This document shows positions 37,555 through 47,324 of a stretch of 64,000 bases of DNA, piece by piece; the stretch's first letter is position 1; the number at the start of each line of letters is the position of its first letter. Under the pieces are notes generated by a model, which worked only from the letters and a program-made list of their open reading frames with translations, searched no databases and had not been told where the DNA came from. The DNA lies in contig NZ_JBHSGU010000005.1 in NCBI RefSeq assembly GCF_042652645.1, positions 496,001-560,000 on the forward strand, in the 5' to 3' direction. The stretch is from Glaciecola siphonariae. Its GTDB lineage: Bacteria; Pseudomonadota; Gammaproteobacteria; Enterobacterales; Alteromonadaceae. A program made the translations under genes and the position numbers.

Positions 37555-37840
37555 AATTTCCCCTATCAAACAAGGCATTGGATTAAAATCTATCTTAATC
37601 ATAGAAAGAGTAAGATTTAAAGTATTTAATAAAGCGATAAAAGAGCTTTACTCTCTAATGCTACTGCAGCTCAATGCTTGCACAGCCGCGCCAATTGTCT
37701 TTTAGCGCCGGTGAACGCGCTCTATCAGGCAACAAAGTACGTTTTCCAACCAACTGATGATTTTGGCCACTAACTTATACTAATCAGTATCCAACCCTAG
37801 AATGCAAATAGCCGAAAAAACGAGGTAATGCCGTGTAAGC

Positions 37841-38821
37841 TCAACCTATCTTCATAGAGAGCTTATTACATAACTCTTTATTGTTTCCGCAAAGCTTGGG
37901 CATGCACTGAGCGACGTAGTCGGCCTCAGTTTGTTTGACTATTTGCTTCACTTTTTCGCGAAGCCATAGCAGGCCTTGGTCTTTATCTTGGCGCGGATGC
38001 CAATACAACGTAGCGCCGGGTGGCGACATTTCGATAGGGGTCAGTGTACCGGTAATATCGCCTGATATAATACCGTCAGCAACTCCGCCTAAAGGTGCTA
38101 CAGCAATCAGGTCGCTATTCTTTAACAAAGGCACGATCATACTAAATTGATTAACCGTCATCGCGATGCGTCTAGACAAGCCGCGCTGGGCGAGCACTTC
38201 GTCAGTAAAACCGGTTACATCGCCCGATAACGACACAAGTAAGTGCTGTGCACCTGCAAATTCATCTATGCTTATCTTGCTTTTCGCCAGTGGGTGTCCG
38301 GGGCGCATTACGCATAAATAATTCACGTTAAATAGCAGCTCACTGCGTATGGTATTTTCAGTATTTATACCCGCCCCTATTACCATATCAACGGTTGCAT
38401 CATCGAGTACTTGTTTAGTGTTGATGATGGTGTAGGGGATCATGTGAATATTAATATTGGGCGCTTCTTGTTCGATGATTTTACGCAGCGGCACCATCAT
38501 CATGTTAGCCACAATGTCGGCAGCCGAAATTCTAAATGTGCGAGTAGAGCTTGCGGGATCAAACTCGTTAGGTTTAATCACTGACGACAAATCATCAATA
38601 GGTTGCTTAATTTGCTCCCACATGTTACTGGCTTTAAGTGTGGGTTTGATATTGCGTCCGTTTTTTACAAATAAATCATCCTTCCATGCGACGCGCATTC
38701 GGCTTACAGCATTGGAAACCGCAGGTTGTGTCATAGCCAAGCGGTCTGCGGCGCGACTAATGCTGCCCTCGGTCATGATGGCATCGAAAATGATTAAAAG
38801 ATTAAGTTCTTGTGGGCGCAT
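37841..38821 (-). CDS. LysR-family regulator, likely of the adjacent RND pump
   Basis: From the ATG at 38821 the product opens MRPQELNLLIIFDAIMTEG with the winged HTH SISRAADRLAMTQPAVSNAVSR. Thirteen extra codons from 38860 are hydrophobic and unlikely. The C-terminal effector domain is a LysR_substrate type (VDMVIGAGINTENT, VLAQRGLSRRIAMTV). The gene is divergent from the MFP/RND operon with a 130-bp shared promoter region, the classic arrangement of MexT-like regulators. Its 3' third is duplicated twice to the left (30003 and 28509). Confidence 0.92.
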   Translation of the reverse strand: MRPQELNLLIIFDAIMTEGSISRAADRLAMTQPAVSNAVSRMRVAWKDDLFVKNGRNIKPTLKASNMWEQIKQPIDDLSSVIKPNEFDPASSTRTFRISAADIVANMMMVPLRKIIEQEAPNINIHMIPYTIINTKQVLDDATVDMVIGAGINTENTIRSELLFNVNYLCVMRPGHPLAKSKISIDEFAGAQHLLVSLSGDVTGFTDEVLAQRGLSRRIAMTVNQFSMIVPLLKNSDLIAVAPLGGVADGIISGDITGTLTPIEMSPPGATLYWHPRQDKDQGLLWLREKVKQIVKQTEADYVAQCMPKLCGNNKELCNKLSMKIG

Positions 38822-38952
38822 AGCAATAGCCTTTTTTGGAAAGAAAAGCAAAAACATCACATTAAAAAATGTATTTCATATGTTTATATAATTATATTTA
38901 TGTTTTGTCTAGCCCTATTATTGCCTCAACAAAACAGGTTGAGGAACCCAAA

Positions 38953-40152
38953 ATGAATAATTTCAAGCATCTCTTTTTTACCTTTTTAGCGCTAAGCGCG
39001 CTAGCAGCATGCGGTACCGACAATCAAACCGATACCAGCAATTACGCGCCGCAAGTTGATGTAGCTAATGTGGCGGTTGCTTCTATCGCTAATTGGCATG
39101 AATTTACAGGCACCATGCAAGCGCCAGAAACAATTGCTCTGCGCCCACGTGTGTCGGGTTATATTGACCGCGTTCACTTCGAAGAAGGCTCATTTGTTGC
39201 CCAAGGCGAATTATTATTTAGCATCGATAGCGCGCCATTTACCGCTGAGGTAAATCGTCTAAAAGCTGACTTATCAATTGCTACAAGCCAACAAAATTTA
39301 GCGAAAAAAGAATTTGAGCGAGCTAATAGCCTCATTAAGAAAAATGCAATATCAAGAGAACTGCTTGATACACGAAGCGCTGCAGTTGCCCAAACTAAAG
39401 CGCGCGCAGATGCAGTTAGCGCCGCACTGGAAGCTGCACAGCTACAATTAAGCTATACACAAATTACGGCACCTATATCTGGCCGCGTATCTAATGCTTA
39501 CATTACCCAAGGCAACTTTGTGAATGCGGGTGAGTCGGTACTAACGAGTTTAGTGTCGTCGAGCCAATTGCACACTTATTTTAATGCTAATCAAAGCACT
39601 TATTTGGCCTTTAAAGAAGCGCAAACCTCAGCGAAAGCCATGCCAGTACTGATGAGTGTTGACGGTGGTCAAGCTTATACTATAGGCGGTGTGATTGATT
39701 TTGTTGATAACCGCATTGACCCGCAAACAGGCACCATCCGTGCTAGAGCCGTATTTGACAACCAAGATAGCCAATTTGTACCCGGTTTATTTACTCGCCT
39801 CCGTGTGTATGGCAGTGCATCAGAAGATGTTGTTCTTATTCAAGACCGCGCAGTAGGGACCGACTTAAACAATAAATATGTGCTGGTATTAAACAGCCAA
39901 AACCAAGTTGAGTACAGAGCCGTTACATTAGGTGAAAAAGTATCTTCTCTGCGCATTGTGACTTCTGGCTTAGCGCCAAACGATAAAATCGTGGTTAACG
40001 GTTTACAGCGCGTGCGCCCTGGCGCTGAAGTATCGCCTCAAATGGTAAGTATTGCGTCTGAGCAAACCTTAAGCCAGATTAATCAGCGCCAATCACAAAT
40101 TGCTGCCATGCAGGCCAATATTAACAACAGCGTTATCGCGTCAGTGAATTAA
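38953..40152 (+). CDS. RND efflux membrane-fusion (periplasmic adaptor) lipoprotein
   Basis: The ATG at 38953 follows GAGGAA and opens MNNFKHLFFTFLALSALAACG. That is a lipoprotein signal with LAAC, so the adaptor is anchored to the inner membrane. HlyD/AcrA features include ALRPRVSGYIDRVHFEEGSFV (lipoyl half), a coiled-coil hairpin (about residues 90-160), QITAPISGRVSNAYI, and VDNRIDPQTGTIRARAVFDN. It is coupled to the pump gene, 11 nt downstream. With its divergent LysR it resembles MexE-type systems. No outer-membrane factor gene follows. Confidence 0.95.
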   Translation: MNNFKHLFFTFLALSALAACGTDNQTDTSNYAPQVDVANVAVASIANWHEFTGTMQAPETIALRPRVSGYIDRVHFEEGSFVAQGELLFSIDSAPFTAEVNRLKADLSIATSQQNLAKKEFERANSLIKKNAISRELLDTRSAAVAQTKARADAVSAALEAAQLQLSYTQITAPISGRVSNAYITQGNFVNAGESVLTSLVSSSQLHTYFNANQSTYLAFKEAQTSAKAMPVLMSVDGGQAYTIGGVIDFVDNRIDPQTGTIRARAVFDNQDSQFVPGLFTRLRVYGSASEDVVLIQDRAVGTDLNNKYVLVLNSQNQVEYRAVTLGEKVSSLRIVTSGLAPNDKIVVNGLQRVRPGAEVSPQMVSIASEQTLSQINQRQSQIAAMQANINNSVIASVN

Positions 40153-40163
40153 GGGGTAATCGA

Positions 40164-43100
40164 ATGAATTTTTCTCAATTTTTTATTCGCCGTCCTATAT
40201 TTGCGGGCGTGCTTTCAATCCTTGTTTTTATTGCAGGTGCGTTAGCAGTATTCCAACTGCCTATCACCGAGTACCCAGAAGTAGTGCCGCCTACGGTTGT
40301 GGTATCAACATCTTACCCAGGCGCAAACCCTAAAACCATTGCCGAAACCGTGGCCTCGCCTATTGAGCAAGAGTTACAAGGCACCGAAAACATGTTGTAT
40401 ATGTCGTCGCAAGCCACTACCGACGGCCGCATGACCTTAACCGTGACCTTTGCCATTGGAACTGACATCGATTTGGCAGAGTCGCATGTTAAATCAAGAG
40501 TCGACAGAGCACTCGCTCGTTTACCGCAAGAAGTTCAGCGTATGGGCGTGAGCACTAAAAAGTCGTCTCCCGACTTAACCATGGTGGTGCATCTAACGTC
40601 GCCAGACGACCGTTACGACATGCTCTATCTATCAAATTTTGCGCATATTAACGTGAAAGACGAGCTAGCCGGTATAAACGGTGTGGGCGATGTACAACTT
40701 TTTGGTGCAGGCGAATACAGCATGCGCGTTTGGCTTGATCCAAACAAAGTGGCTAGCCTCGATTTAACGGCCATGGATATTGCCAATGCAATTACTGAGC
40801 AAAACCAACAGGCTGCAGCTGGTAGTTTGGGCGCGCAACCGAGTGGCGAAAACGCATTTCAATTATTGGTTAATGTAAAAGGCCGCTTAGAAACCCCAGA
40901 AGAATTTGAAAACATTGTTATTAAAATTGGCGAAAACGGCGAAATTGTGCGCCTTGGTGATGTGGCCAGAATTGAGCTGGGTGCCGACTTTTATGCACTA
41001 CGTTCGCTGCTCGATAATAAATCGGCAGTGGCTTTACCTATCTTTCAAGCGGCTGGCTCTAACGCGATTGAAATCTCTGACAACGTAAGAGCCAAAATGG
41101 CAGAGCTTAAAGAAACCTTTCCACAAGGAGTGGACTACCAAATTGTGTACGACCCAACGGTATTTGTGCGTGGCTCGATTGAAGCCGTAGTACAGACATT
41201 ATTTGAAGCGGTATTATTGGTTGTATTGGTTGTTATCTTGTTTTTGCAAACATGGAGAGCGTCGATTATTCCGCTGGTAGCAGTGCCAGTTTCGTTAGTG
41301 GGTACCTTTGCAGTAATGCACTTACTTGGCTTTTCCTTAAATGCGCTTTCGCTATTTGGTTTAGTGCTGGCAATAGGCATTGTCGTTGACGATGCTATTG
41401 TTGTGGTTGAAAACGTAGAACGGAATATCGAAGAAGGCCTAGCGCCTGTAGAGGCCACCCAAAAAGCAATGAAAGAGGTCACCGGCCCTATTGTTGCCAC
41501 AACATTAGTATTGGCTGCGGTGTTTATTCCTACTGCTTTTATGTCGGGTTTAACCGGGCAATTTTATAAGCAGTTTGCGCTTACTATCACTATATCGACT
41601 TTTATCTCAATGTTTAACTCCTTAACACTTAGCCCTGCTTTGTCGGCATTGTTGCTTAAAAGCAAAGATGCGCCAAAAGACCGCTTAACTTGCATCATGG
41701 ACAAAGTGTTTGCCAAAAGTGTGTTTGCTCCTTTTAACCGTTTCTTTAATTTTACCCAACAAAAATACATGCTGGGTATTAAAAAGATACTGCGTTCGGG
41801 CGCCATTGTAGGTGTGCTTTATGTGGGTTTAGTGGCATTAACCGGTGTTCAACTTAATAATACGCCAACCGGCTATGTGCCAAGTCAAGACAAGCAGTAT
41901 TTGGTGAGCTTTGCGCAACTGCCCGACGCCGCCTCGCTCGACCGCGCTGAAGACGTTATTCGTGAAATGTCAGAAATTGCCTTAAATCACCCGGGTGTTG
42001 AGTCCACCGTAGCCTTTCCTGGCTTAAGCATCAACGGATTTACCAATAGTACTAACTCGGGCATTGTTTTTGTGACCTTAAAAGATTTTGACCAGCGCGA
42101 CTCAGATGCGCTCAGTGCAAACGCCATTGCTGGCGACTTAGGTGCGCAGTTTGGTGCTATTCAAGAAGCCTTTATTGCGATATTTCCACCACCTCCGGTG
42201 CAGGGTTTAGGCACAATTGGCGGCTTTAAACTGCAATTGCTCGACAAAGGCAACTTAGGTTACAACGCTTTGTATGATGTTACTCAGCAAGTTTTGCAAC
42301 AAGCATGGCAAACACCAGAGTTAGCCGGTGTGTTTTCTTCTTACCAAGTGGATGTACCGCAACTGCAAGTGGATATTGATCGCGACAAAGCCAAAAGCCA
42401 AGGCGTATCAATTAGTGACATATTCCGTACTATGCAAGTGTATCTTGGTTCGCTATACGTAAACGACTTCAATCAGTTTGGGCGCACCTATCAGGTGAAT
42501 CTGCAGGCCGACCAAAGTTTTCGTCAAGAGCCTTCGCAAATAGAGCAGCTCGAATTGCGTAACGCAAGCGGCGACATGGTGCCACTCGGTTCGTTTGTAA
42601 GTATATCTAACGTAGCAGGCCCTGACCGCGTAATGCGTTACAACGGCTATACCACGGCCGACATTAACGCAGGCCCAGCACCGGGTATCAGCTCTGGTGA
42701 AGCACAAGCGGCCATGATAAAAATTCTTGAAAGTACATTACCGCTTGGTGTTGATTATGAGTGGACTGACTTAGCTTATCAGCAAGAGTTGGCGGGTAAC
42801 ACGGCGCTGTTTGTATTTCCGCTTATTGTATTGTTAGTGTTTTTGGTGCTAGCAGCACAGTATGAGAGTTTAACCCTGCCCATCGCGATTATCTTAATTG
42901 TGCCTATGACCTTACTAAGCGCCATGACAGGTGTGATGATTTACGGTGGTGACAATAATATCTTCACTCAAATAGGTTTAATAGTGCTGGTGGGCTTGGC
43001 AACAAAAAATGCGATTTTAATTGTCGAATTTGCAAAAGAGCTACAGCAGTCGGGTAAGTCTGCGTTTGATGCGGTAATAGAAGCCGCCAAGTTACGTTTG

Positions 43101-43316
43101 CGCCCTATTTTGATGACATCGATAGCTTTTATCATGGGCGTTTTACCCTTAGTACTTGCCAGTGGTGCCGGCGCAGAAATGCGACAAGCAATGGGTGTTG
43201 CTGTATTTGCAGGCATGATTGGTGTCACTGTATTTGGCTTATTGCTTACGCCGCTGTTTTATCGCTGGCTAGCAGGCAAACAAACGGGCATGCAAACGAC
43301 CATGCCGGTTGAGTAA
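40164..43316 (+). CDS. RND multidrug efflux transporter (HAE1, MexF-like)
   Basis: The 1050 residues have the full AcrB-family length and topology. It starts MNFSQFFIRRPIFAGVLSIL; the first large periplasmic loop has PGANPKTIAETVASPIEQEL. The proton-relay aspartates are in GIVVDDAIVVVENVERN, the TM10 lysine is in TKNAILIVEFAKEL, and RPILMTSIAFIMGVLPLV is also present. It works with the adaptor encoded just upstream and an outer-membrane channel elsewhere, expelling small amphiphiles from periplasm or inner membrane. Confidence 0.97.
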   Translation: MNFSQFFIRRPIFAGVLSILVFIAGALAVFQLPITEYPEVVPPTVVVSTSYPGANPKTIAETVASPIEQELQGTENMLYMSSQATTDGRMTLTVTFAIGTDIDLAESHVKSRVDRALARLPQEVQRMGVSTKKSSPDLTMVVHLTSPDDRYDMLYLSNFAHINVKDELAGINGVGDVQLFGAGEYSMRVWLDPNKVASLDLTAMDIANAITEQNQQAAAGSLGAQPSGENAFQLLVNVKGRLETPEEFENIVIKIGENGEIVRLGDVARIELGADFYALRSLLDNKSAVALPIFQAAGSNAIEISDNVRAKMAELKETFPQGVDYQIVYDPTVFVRGSIEAVVQTLFEAVLLVVLVVILFLQTWRASIIPLVAVPVSLVGTFAVMHLLGFSLNALSLFGLVLAIGIVVDDAIVVVENVERNIEEGLAPVEATQKAMKEVTGPIVATTLVLAAVFIPTAFMSGLTGQFYKQFALTITISTFISMFNSLTLSPALSALLLKSKDAPKDRLTCIMDKVFAKSVFAPFNRFFNFTQQKYMLGIKKILRSGAIVGVLYVGLVALTGVQLNNTPTGYVPSQDKQYLVSFAQLPDAASLDRAEDVIREMSEIALNHPGVESTVAFPGLSINGFTNSTNSGIVFVTLKDFDQRDSDALSANAIAGDLGAQFGAIQEAFIAIFPPPPVQGLGTIGGFKLQLLDKGNLGYNALYDVTQQVLQQAWQTPELAGVFSSYQVDVPQLQVDIDRDKAKSQGVSISDIFRTMQVYLGSLYVNDFNQFGRTYQVNLQADQSFRQEPSQIEQLELRNASGDMVPLGSFVSISNVAGPDRVMRYNGYTTADINAGPAPGISSGEAQAAMIKILESTLPLGVDYEWTDLAYQQELAGNTALFVFPLIVLLVFLVLAAQYESLTLPIAIILIVPMTLLSAMTGVMIYGGDNNIFTQIGLIVLVGLATKNAILIVEFAKELQQSGKSAFDAVIEAAKLRLRPILMTSIAFIMGVLPLVLASGAGAEMRQAMGVAVFAGMIGVTVFGLLLTPLFYRWLAGKQTGMQTTMPVE

Positions 43317-43730
43317 GTTATACACGCCTAAATAGTTTCACGCGCGTCAAAGCATTGCCTTGCTTGTAAAGTCAACACTCGCCTTCCTCAGCCTTGTTGA
43401 TAATACAAGTAGGGCATTTTTGTTGCTTCTTCTGATTTGTCACCGTTGCTCTGGTTTCGATTGGAAACAAAACTATTTAATTGGCCTAAATGTGCTCACG
43501 ACGCTCGAAAGCAGAGTTTTAAAATGATTCAAAAAACAAAGGTTGGCCCGAAGGACGCAGTGCAGGATGTTTGAGGTAAAAACTTCGTTTTTTGCATTGT
43601 TTTAGACAGAACCTTGCGATTTTTTATGCTTTGGTCTCAGATAAGCTAGTAATTCCTTGCCATGAGAGCAGAATCTCCTATCCTAAGATCACGTTTAATG
43701 CGACACGCTCTCAATAGGAACATCGCGACT
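43317..43730. other. Intergenic region after the efflux operon, no gene seen
   Basis: About 410 bp between the RND stop and the histidine-rich gene. I see no long frame on either strand, no clear terminator, and only a plausible AT-rich promoter stretch near 43610-43650. Confidence 0.4.
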
Positions 43731-44309
43731 ATGGCTCAACGTTCTGTAAACAAAAAACTATATCAATCTCTTTTGGCAGTAGCTGCCAGTTTTCTTATCG
43801 CAAATGCAAGCTATGCACATGAAAGCTCTGAGGGGAATGCAATTGAAGGAAAATTGCACACTCACCATCATGGCAATGATGGCCACACAACGGAACACGA
43901 ACACCACCACGGTGCTGATGGTCACATGAACGAACACGAGCACCATCATGGCGACGATGGACACGCAAATGAACATCAACACCACCATGGTGACGACGGG
44001 CATGCCGATGAATACGAACATCACCATAGCACGTCAAGCCATGTTGAGGACGAAGCGCACCATCATCAAGACCATGCTCACAACAATGAGCATACGCATC
44101 ATCATGGCGTAGATGATGGTCATGCCTCAGAGCACGAACATCATCACGGCGACGATGGGCATAATAACGAACACGAACATCACCACGGTGATGACGGACA
44201 CGCTGACGAGCATGAGCACCATCATGGTAACGATGGTCACCAAAATGAACATGAGCATCATCATGAAGATGCTTTAGTAGAAGATGATCACCATCACCAC
44301 GAAAAATAG
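43731..44309 (+). CDS. Histidine-rich exported repeat protein, putative metal-binding
   Basis: I start at the ATG at 43731, which follows AGGAAC and opens signal peptide MAQRSVNKKLYQSLLAVAAS, cleaved after ASYA. Upstream in-frame ATGs lack ribosome sites. The mature part is about nine repeats with a 13-residue period, consensus HHHGDDGHxNEHE. It is therefore nearly all His, Asp, Glu, Gly and Asn; about a third of the residues are His. Such proteins bind Zn, Ni, Cu or Co in the periplasm as buffer or donor. No metal transporter or metalloenzyme gene is adjacent. The repeat units differ at synonymous and a few coding positions, so expansion is not very recent. Confidence 0.85.
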   Translation: MAQRSVNKKLYQSLLAVAASFLIANASYAHESSEGNAIEGKLHTHHHGNDGHTTEHEHHHGADGHMNEHEHHHGDDGHANEHQHHHGDDGHADEYEHHHSTSSHVEDEAHHHQDHAHNNEHTHHHGVDDGHASEHEHHHGDDGHNNEHEHHHGDDGHADEHEHHHGNDGHQNEHEHHHEDALVEDDHHHHEK

Positions 44310-44321
44310 ATGGAAATTAAC

Positions 44322-44765
44322 CTACCATGTGCCTGTATTTTCCATCGATGCCCAAGGCTCTACTGGGGACAACGCATCCCCCGCCTGCAGGATTTCGATT
44401 GAGATGCCATCAGGGGATTTTACAAAGGCCATGTGACCGTCGCGGGGCGGGCGCAAAATAGTCACGCCATTGTCTTGCAGCTTTTGGCAAGTGTCGTAAA
44501 TGTTTTCTACCCGGTAAGCTAAGTGACCAAAGGCGCGCCCGTTGCCATATTCCTCTTCGTTGTCCCAGTTATAGGTCAGCTCAATTAAAGGCGCTTTACG
44601 TGCCTTGGCATGTTCGATGTCGTCTGGTGCGCATAAAAACACCAGCGTAAAACGGCCCTTTTCATTCTCATAGCGATTAAATTCTTTCAAACCGAGTAAG
44701 TCACAAAAAAAGTGACAAGCTTTATCGAGGTCCTTTACGCGTAGCATGGTATGAAGGTAGTGCAT
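44322..44765 (-). CDS. gloA: Lactoylglutathione lyase (glyoxalase I)
   Basis: This 147-residue VOC-fold protein starts MHYLHTMLRVKDLDKACHFF with metal ligand His5. PLIELTYNWDNEEEYGNG carries the Glu ligand, HLAYRVENI the second His and SPDGISIEIL the last Glu. It converts the methylglyoxal-glutathione hemithioacetal to S-lactoylglutathione in the cytosol. It is convergent with the His-rich gene, 12 nt apart, and downstream of the ALDC-like gene by 47 nt. Confidence 0.93.
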   Translation of the reverse strand: MHYLHTMLRVKDLDKACHFFCDLLGLKEFNRYENEKGRFTLVFLCAPDDIEHAKARKAPLIELTYNWDNEEEYGNGRAFGHLAYRVENIYDTCQKLQDNGVTILRPPRDGHMAFVKSPDGISIEILQAGDALSPVEPWASMENTGTW

Positions 44766-44812
44766 GGGTTTTCCTTTTTAATATAGAGTTGTCGTTTGAT
44801 AGCTTTTATTAT

Positions 44813-45565
44813 TTACTGAGAAGGTATCAATGGGAGCTTTAACACAGCTCCACGTCGCAAACGCATTTGGTTATCTATATGTCCTACGAAGCGAGGAAGT
44901 TCATCGGTAGTAACAAAATGCATATGCACATGATTTTGCCCTGCGGTGGCGCGCCCTGCATATGCTTGAGTGAAAGCACCCACAGCATGAATGGCTCTGC
45001 GGTTCAGGCCACCTTTCACCTTTTGTCTTAGAAAACTGCTAAGCGGATCAGGGCTTAAGTTGCCCATCCCCCCCACAACAAACCAGTGAAGCTCTTCAAC
45101 TTCAGTAAGCAATTGAAACATTGAGCCTGTTTCAGTGTCGATATTGTGCATTTGTAACTGCTTTTCTAAAAACACTTGAAACTGTTCAAAACTTACAACC
45201 GATTCTGGCACCGCAATGTCTCGCCACCTCGGAATATGCGCATAGACCAAAAAGTCAAACTGCTGCTCACCGGCATCGACATGCTGTTTTTGCGTCGCAT
45301 ATTGGAATTCTTCAAAACCAGAGCTATAAACTTGACTATCAATTACTACGATTTCTTTGTTTAAACCTTTAGGCATGCCTAGACCGTACAAGTGTTTTTT
45401 CGTTGTCAGCGCAGACGAAGCAATTTCCTTATTCAAGTTATTCGTAGCGATATATCGGAGATCGTTGTGCACATTAATCACCTTATGCTCATCAGCTATG
45501 GCGATGCGGTGCAATAGGCTTAAGGCCAGAAGCAAAAAGCTTGTGGAGATAAGTTGTTTACTCAT
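44813..45565 (-). CDS. Exported acetolactate decarboxylase-like protein
   Basis: The 250 residues comprise a signal peptide (MSKQLISTSFLLLALSLLH...IAIADE) followed by a fold that looks like alpha-acetolactate decarboxylase: GLGMPKGLNKEIVVIDSQVYSSG, and near the end HVHMHFVTTDELPRFVGHI, with several histidines placed to bind zinc. The resemblance is moderate; the protein may act on another 2-oxo or 3-hydroxy acid. Its ATG shares a base with the TAA of the DJ-1-like gene (TAATG), so the two are coupled. The divergent LysR at 46394 probably controls both. Confidence 0.6.
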   Translation of the reverse strand: MSKQLISTSFLLLALSLLHRIAIADEHKVINVHNDLRYIATNNLNKEIASSALTTKKHLYGLGMPKGLNKEIVVIDSQVYSSGFEEFQYATQKQHVDAGEQQFDFLVYAHIPRWRDIAVPESVVSFEQFQVFLEKQLQMHNIDTETGSMFQLLTEVEELHWFVVGGMGNLSPDPLSSFLRQKVKGGLNRRAIHAVGAFTQAYAGRATAGQNHVHMHFVTTDELPRFVGHIDNQMRLRRGAVLKLPLIPSQ

Positions 45566-46293
45566 TATTTGGTACCTGAGTTTTTGCTGCCTAAGCTGAG
45601 GCTCGCAATCACATGCTGCGCTATCAAATGTGACGATGCAGGGTTTTGCCCAGTGATCAAGCTTCCGTCTTGCACAACAAAAGGAGTAAAGTCGTCACCG
45701 TACTCATACTTAGCTCCCATTCGAATCAGTGCATCTTGCAGCAAAAAGGGAACCTGCTCAGTAAGGCCAGCGGCATCTTCCTCAGTATTGGTAAAACCGG
45801 CAACACGCTTGCCTTTCACCACATATGCACCCGTAGAGTCTTTTACCCCAACTAGAGCAGCTGGTCCATGACAAACGGCAGCAACAATGCGCTGTTCGTC
45901 TAGGGCAACTGAAATCGCGTCTGCTAAAATAGGGTGGTTTGGAAAATCCCACATGGCGCCATGGCCGCCAGGAAAAAACAGCGCCTCGTATTCGGCAAAG
46001 TTCACTCCCTCAATTGACACACTTGTTTTAATTTTCGTCATGGCGTGTTCGTCTTCAATGAAACGCTCAACGGCATCAACGTTTTCATCCTTGTTATTGC
46101 GACTTCTAGGATCAATTGGGATTGCGCCACCAGCGATCGATACAATATCCACCTGATAGCCGGCATCTACAAACTCATAATAGGGTACCGCCAACTCTTC
46201 AAACCAAATTCCAGTCGCTTCGGTCTCTGGCGATGAAAGCGAACCCATGCTGGCATGTGATGTGGCAATAATAATAATTTTTCCGATACTCAT
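45565..46293 (-). CDS. DJ-1/PfpI-family (type 1 glutamine amidotransferase-like) protein
   Basis: The ATG at 46293 follows GAGGGG and opens MSIGKIIIIATSHASMGSL; an earlier ATG at 46356 would add a poor 21-residue extension. The nucleophile elbow is AAVCHGPAALVG with the acidic partner in ALFFPGGHGAMWDFPNH. The layout with a long insert after the first strand resembles Hsp31-like glyoxalase III or deglycase proteins. Its neighbour gloA also handles methylglyoxal, but that link is only suggestive. It lies 100 nt from the divergent LysR gene. Confidence 0.9.
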   Translation of the reverse strand: MSIGKIIIIATSHASMGSLSSPETEATGIWFEELAVPYYEFVDAGYQVDIVSIAGGAIPIDPRSRNNKDENVDAVERFIEDEHAMTKIKTSVSIEGVNFAEYEALFFPGGHGAMWDFPNHPILADAISVALDEQRIVAAVCHGPAALVGVKDSTGAYVVKGKRVAGFTNTEEDAAGLTEQVPFLLQDALIRMGAKYEYGDDFTPFVVQDGSLITGQNPASSHLIAQHVIASLSLGSKNSGTK

Positions 46294-46393
46294 ATTTGTC
46301 CCCTCATTAAAAAGTGGATAGTTTGCTTGCATATCATCGATAAATAAATTAAACATATTTCATTGTTGTGATAATTATTTTTATGGCCGTCAT

Positions 46394-47290
46394 ATGCATA
46401 TTGAACATCTACGCACCTTTATCAGCGTATATAGGTTGGGAACAATGAGACAAGCGGCACAAACACTTGGCATGACTCAACCAACCGTTACCCAGCACAT
46501 TCAAAGTTTAGAGAGCCACTTAGGATATCCTCTCTTTAGTCGAACGAAAAAAGGCGTTAACTCACTGCCGGCTGCTGATGATTTGGCAGCGTCGGTTTCG
46601 ACTCATCTTGACGCTTTGAGCAATGCGGTTGAACAGCGACGCGGCTTAAGTAAAACCTTAAGTGGCGTTGTACGCATTGCCATGCCTGGAGAATTTGCAG
46701 ATTATTGCAGCTCAGTTACCTGTGCTTTGTCGCTTAGGGGGATAAGGCCCCATTTGCAACTGGGAGGAAGGGCAAGGTTGTATCAAATGTTGCTCGATAA
46801 TGAGATTGACTTGGCCATTACTGCCTCCAGCCCAGACGATCCTAAACTTGACTTTGTAAAGCTTGGGAAAGAACAACTCATGTTAATCGCACACCCAAGC
46901 ATTAAGCATCCAAATGAAAAGGAGTTTGATACACAAAGAGTGCTGAAGTATCCCTTAATTGCCTACGATGCAGACTTAGCGCTTGTGGCTAATTTTATGG
47001 CACAATTTGCTTCCCAAATTGTTCTACCGGAAGCACAGATTTTTTGCCCCGATCTACGAACCATAATCAAAATGTGTGCACAAACGCCATCTTGGAGCGT
47101 AGTCCCTTTCCACATAGCAGAGCATCACTTAAATAAACGCAGTGTTGTGAGCCTAAGTGGAGACCGTTTAAACAATGACTTTTTCTTAGTGTGGCAGCGC
47201 AAATCCCTGCGTTCTCAACGCATCGCTTTTGCAAAGCGATATTTAGAGGAGCATGTGAGTCACTTACTTAGTCCGAAAATGATAAAATAG
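46394..47290 (+). CDS. LysR-family regulator divergent from the DJ-1/ALDC-like operon
   Basis: The 298 residues carry the HTH in MHIEHLRTFISVYRLGTMRQAAQTLGMTQPTVTQHIQSLE, then a substrate-binding domain (GVVRIAMPGEFADYC, DNEIDLAITASSPDDP). It likely controls the operon across the 100-bp divergent promoter region. A bidirectional-looking terminator follows its stop codon immediately. Confidence 0.93.
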   Translation: MHIEHLRTFISVYRLGTMRQAAQTLGMTQPTVTQHIQSLESHLGYPLFSRTKKGVNSLPAADDLAASVSTHLDALSNAVEQRRGLSKTLSGVVRIAMPGEFADYCSSVTCALSLRGIRPHLQLGGRARLYQMLLDNEIDLAITASSPDDPKLDFVKLGKEQLMLIAHPSIKHPNEKEFDTQRVLKYPLIAYDADLALVANFMAQFASQIVLPEAQIFCPDLRTIIKMCAQTPSWSVVPFHIAEHHLNKRSVVSLSGDRLNNDFFLVWQRKSLRSQRIAFAKRYLEEHVSHLLSPKMIK

Positions 47291-47315
47291 CGCAGCATAT
47301 TAATGCTGCGCTTTT
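47290..47315. terminator. Terminator between lysR and the amylase gene
   Basis: A 9-bp perfect stem (GCGCAGCAT and ATGCTGCGC) with loop ATTA is followed by TTTT on the plus strand, beginning at the last base of the lysR stop codon. The two convergent genes are only 34 nt apart, so it may serve both. Confidence 0.8.
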
Positions 47316-47324
47316 CATTAAGCC

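Noticed and set aside
43758..44037. Minus-strand Val/Met-rich open frames opposite the His-rich gene
   Set aside because: They are the mirror of CAC/CAT/GAT repeats; the plus-strand frame has the signal peptide and ribosome site.
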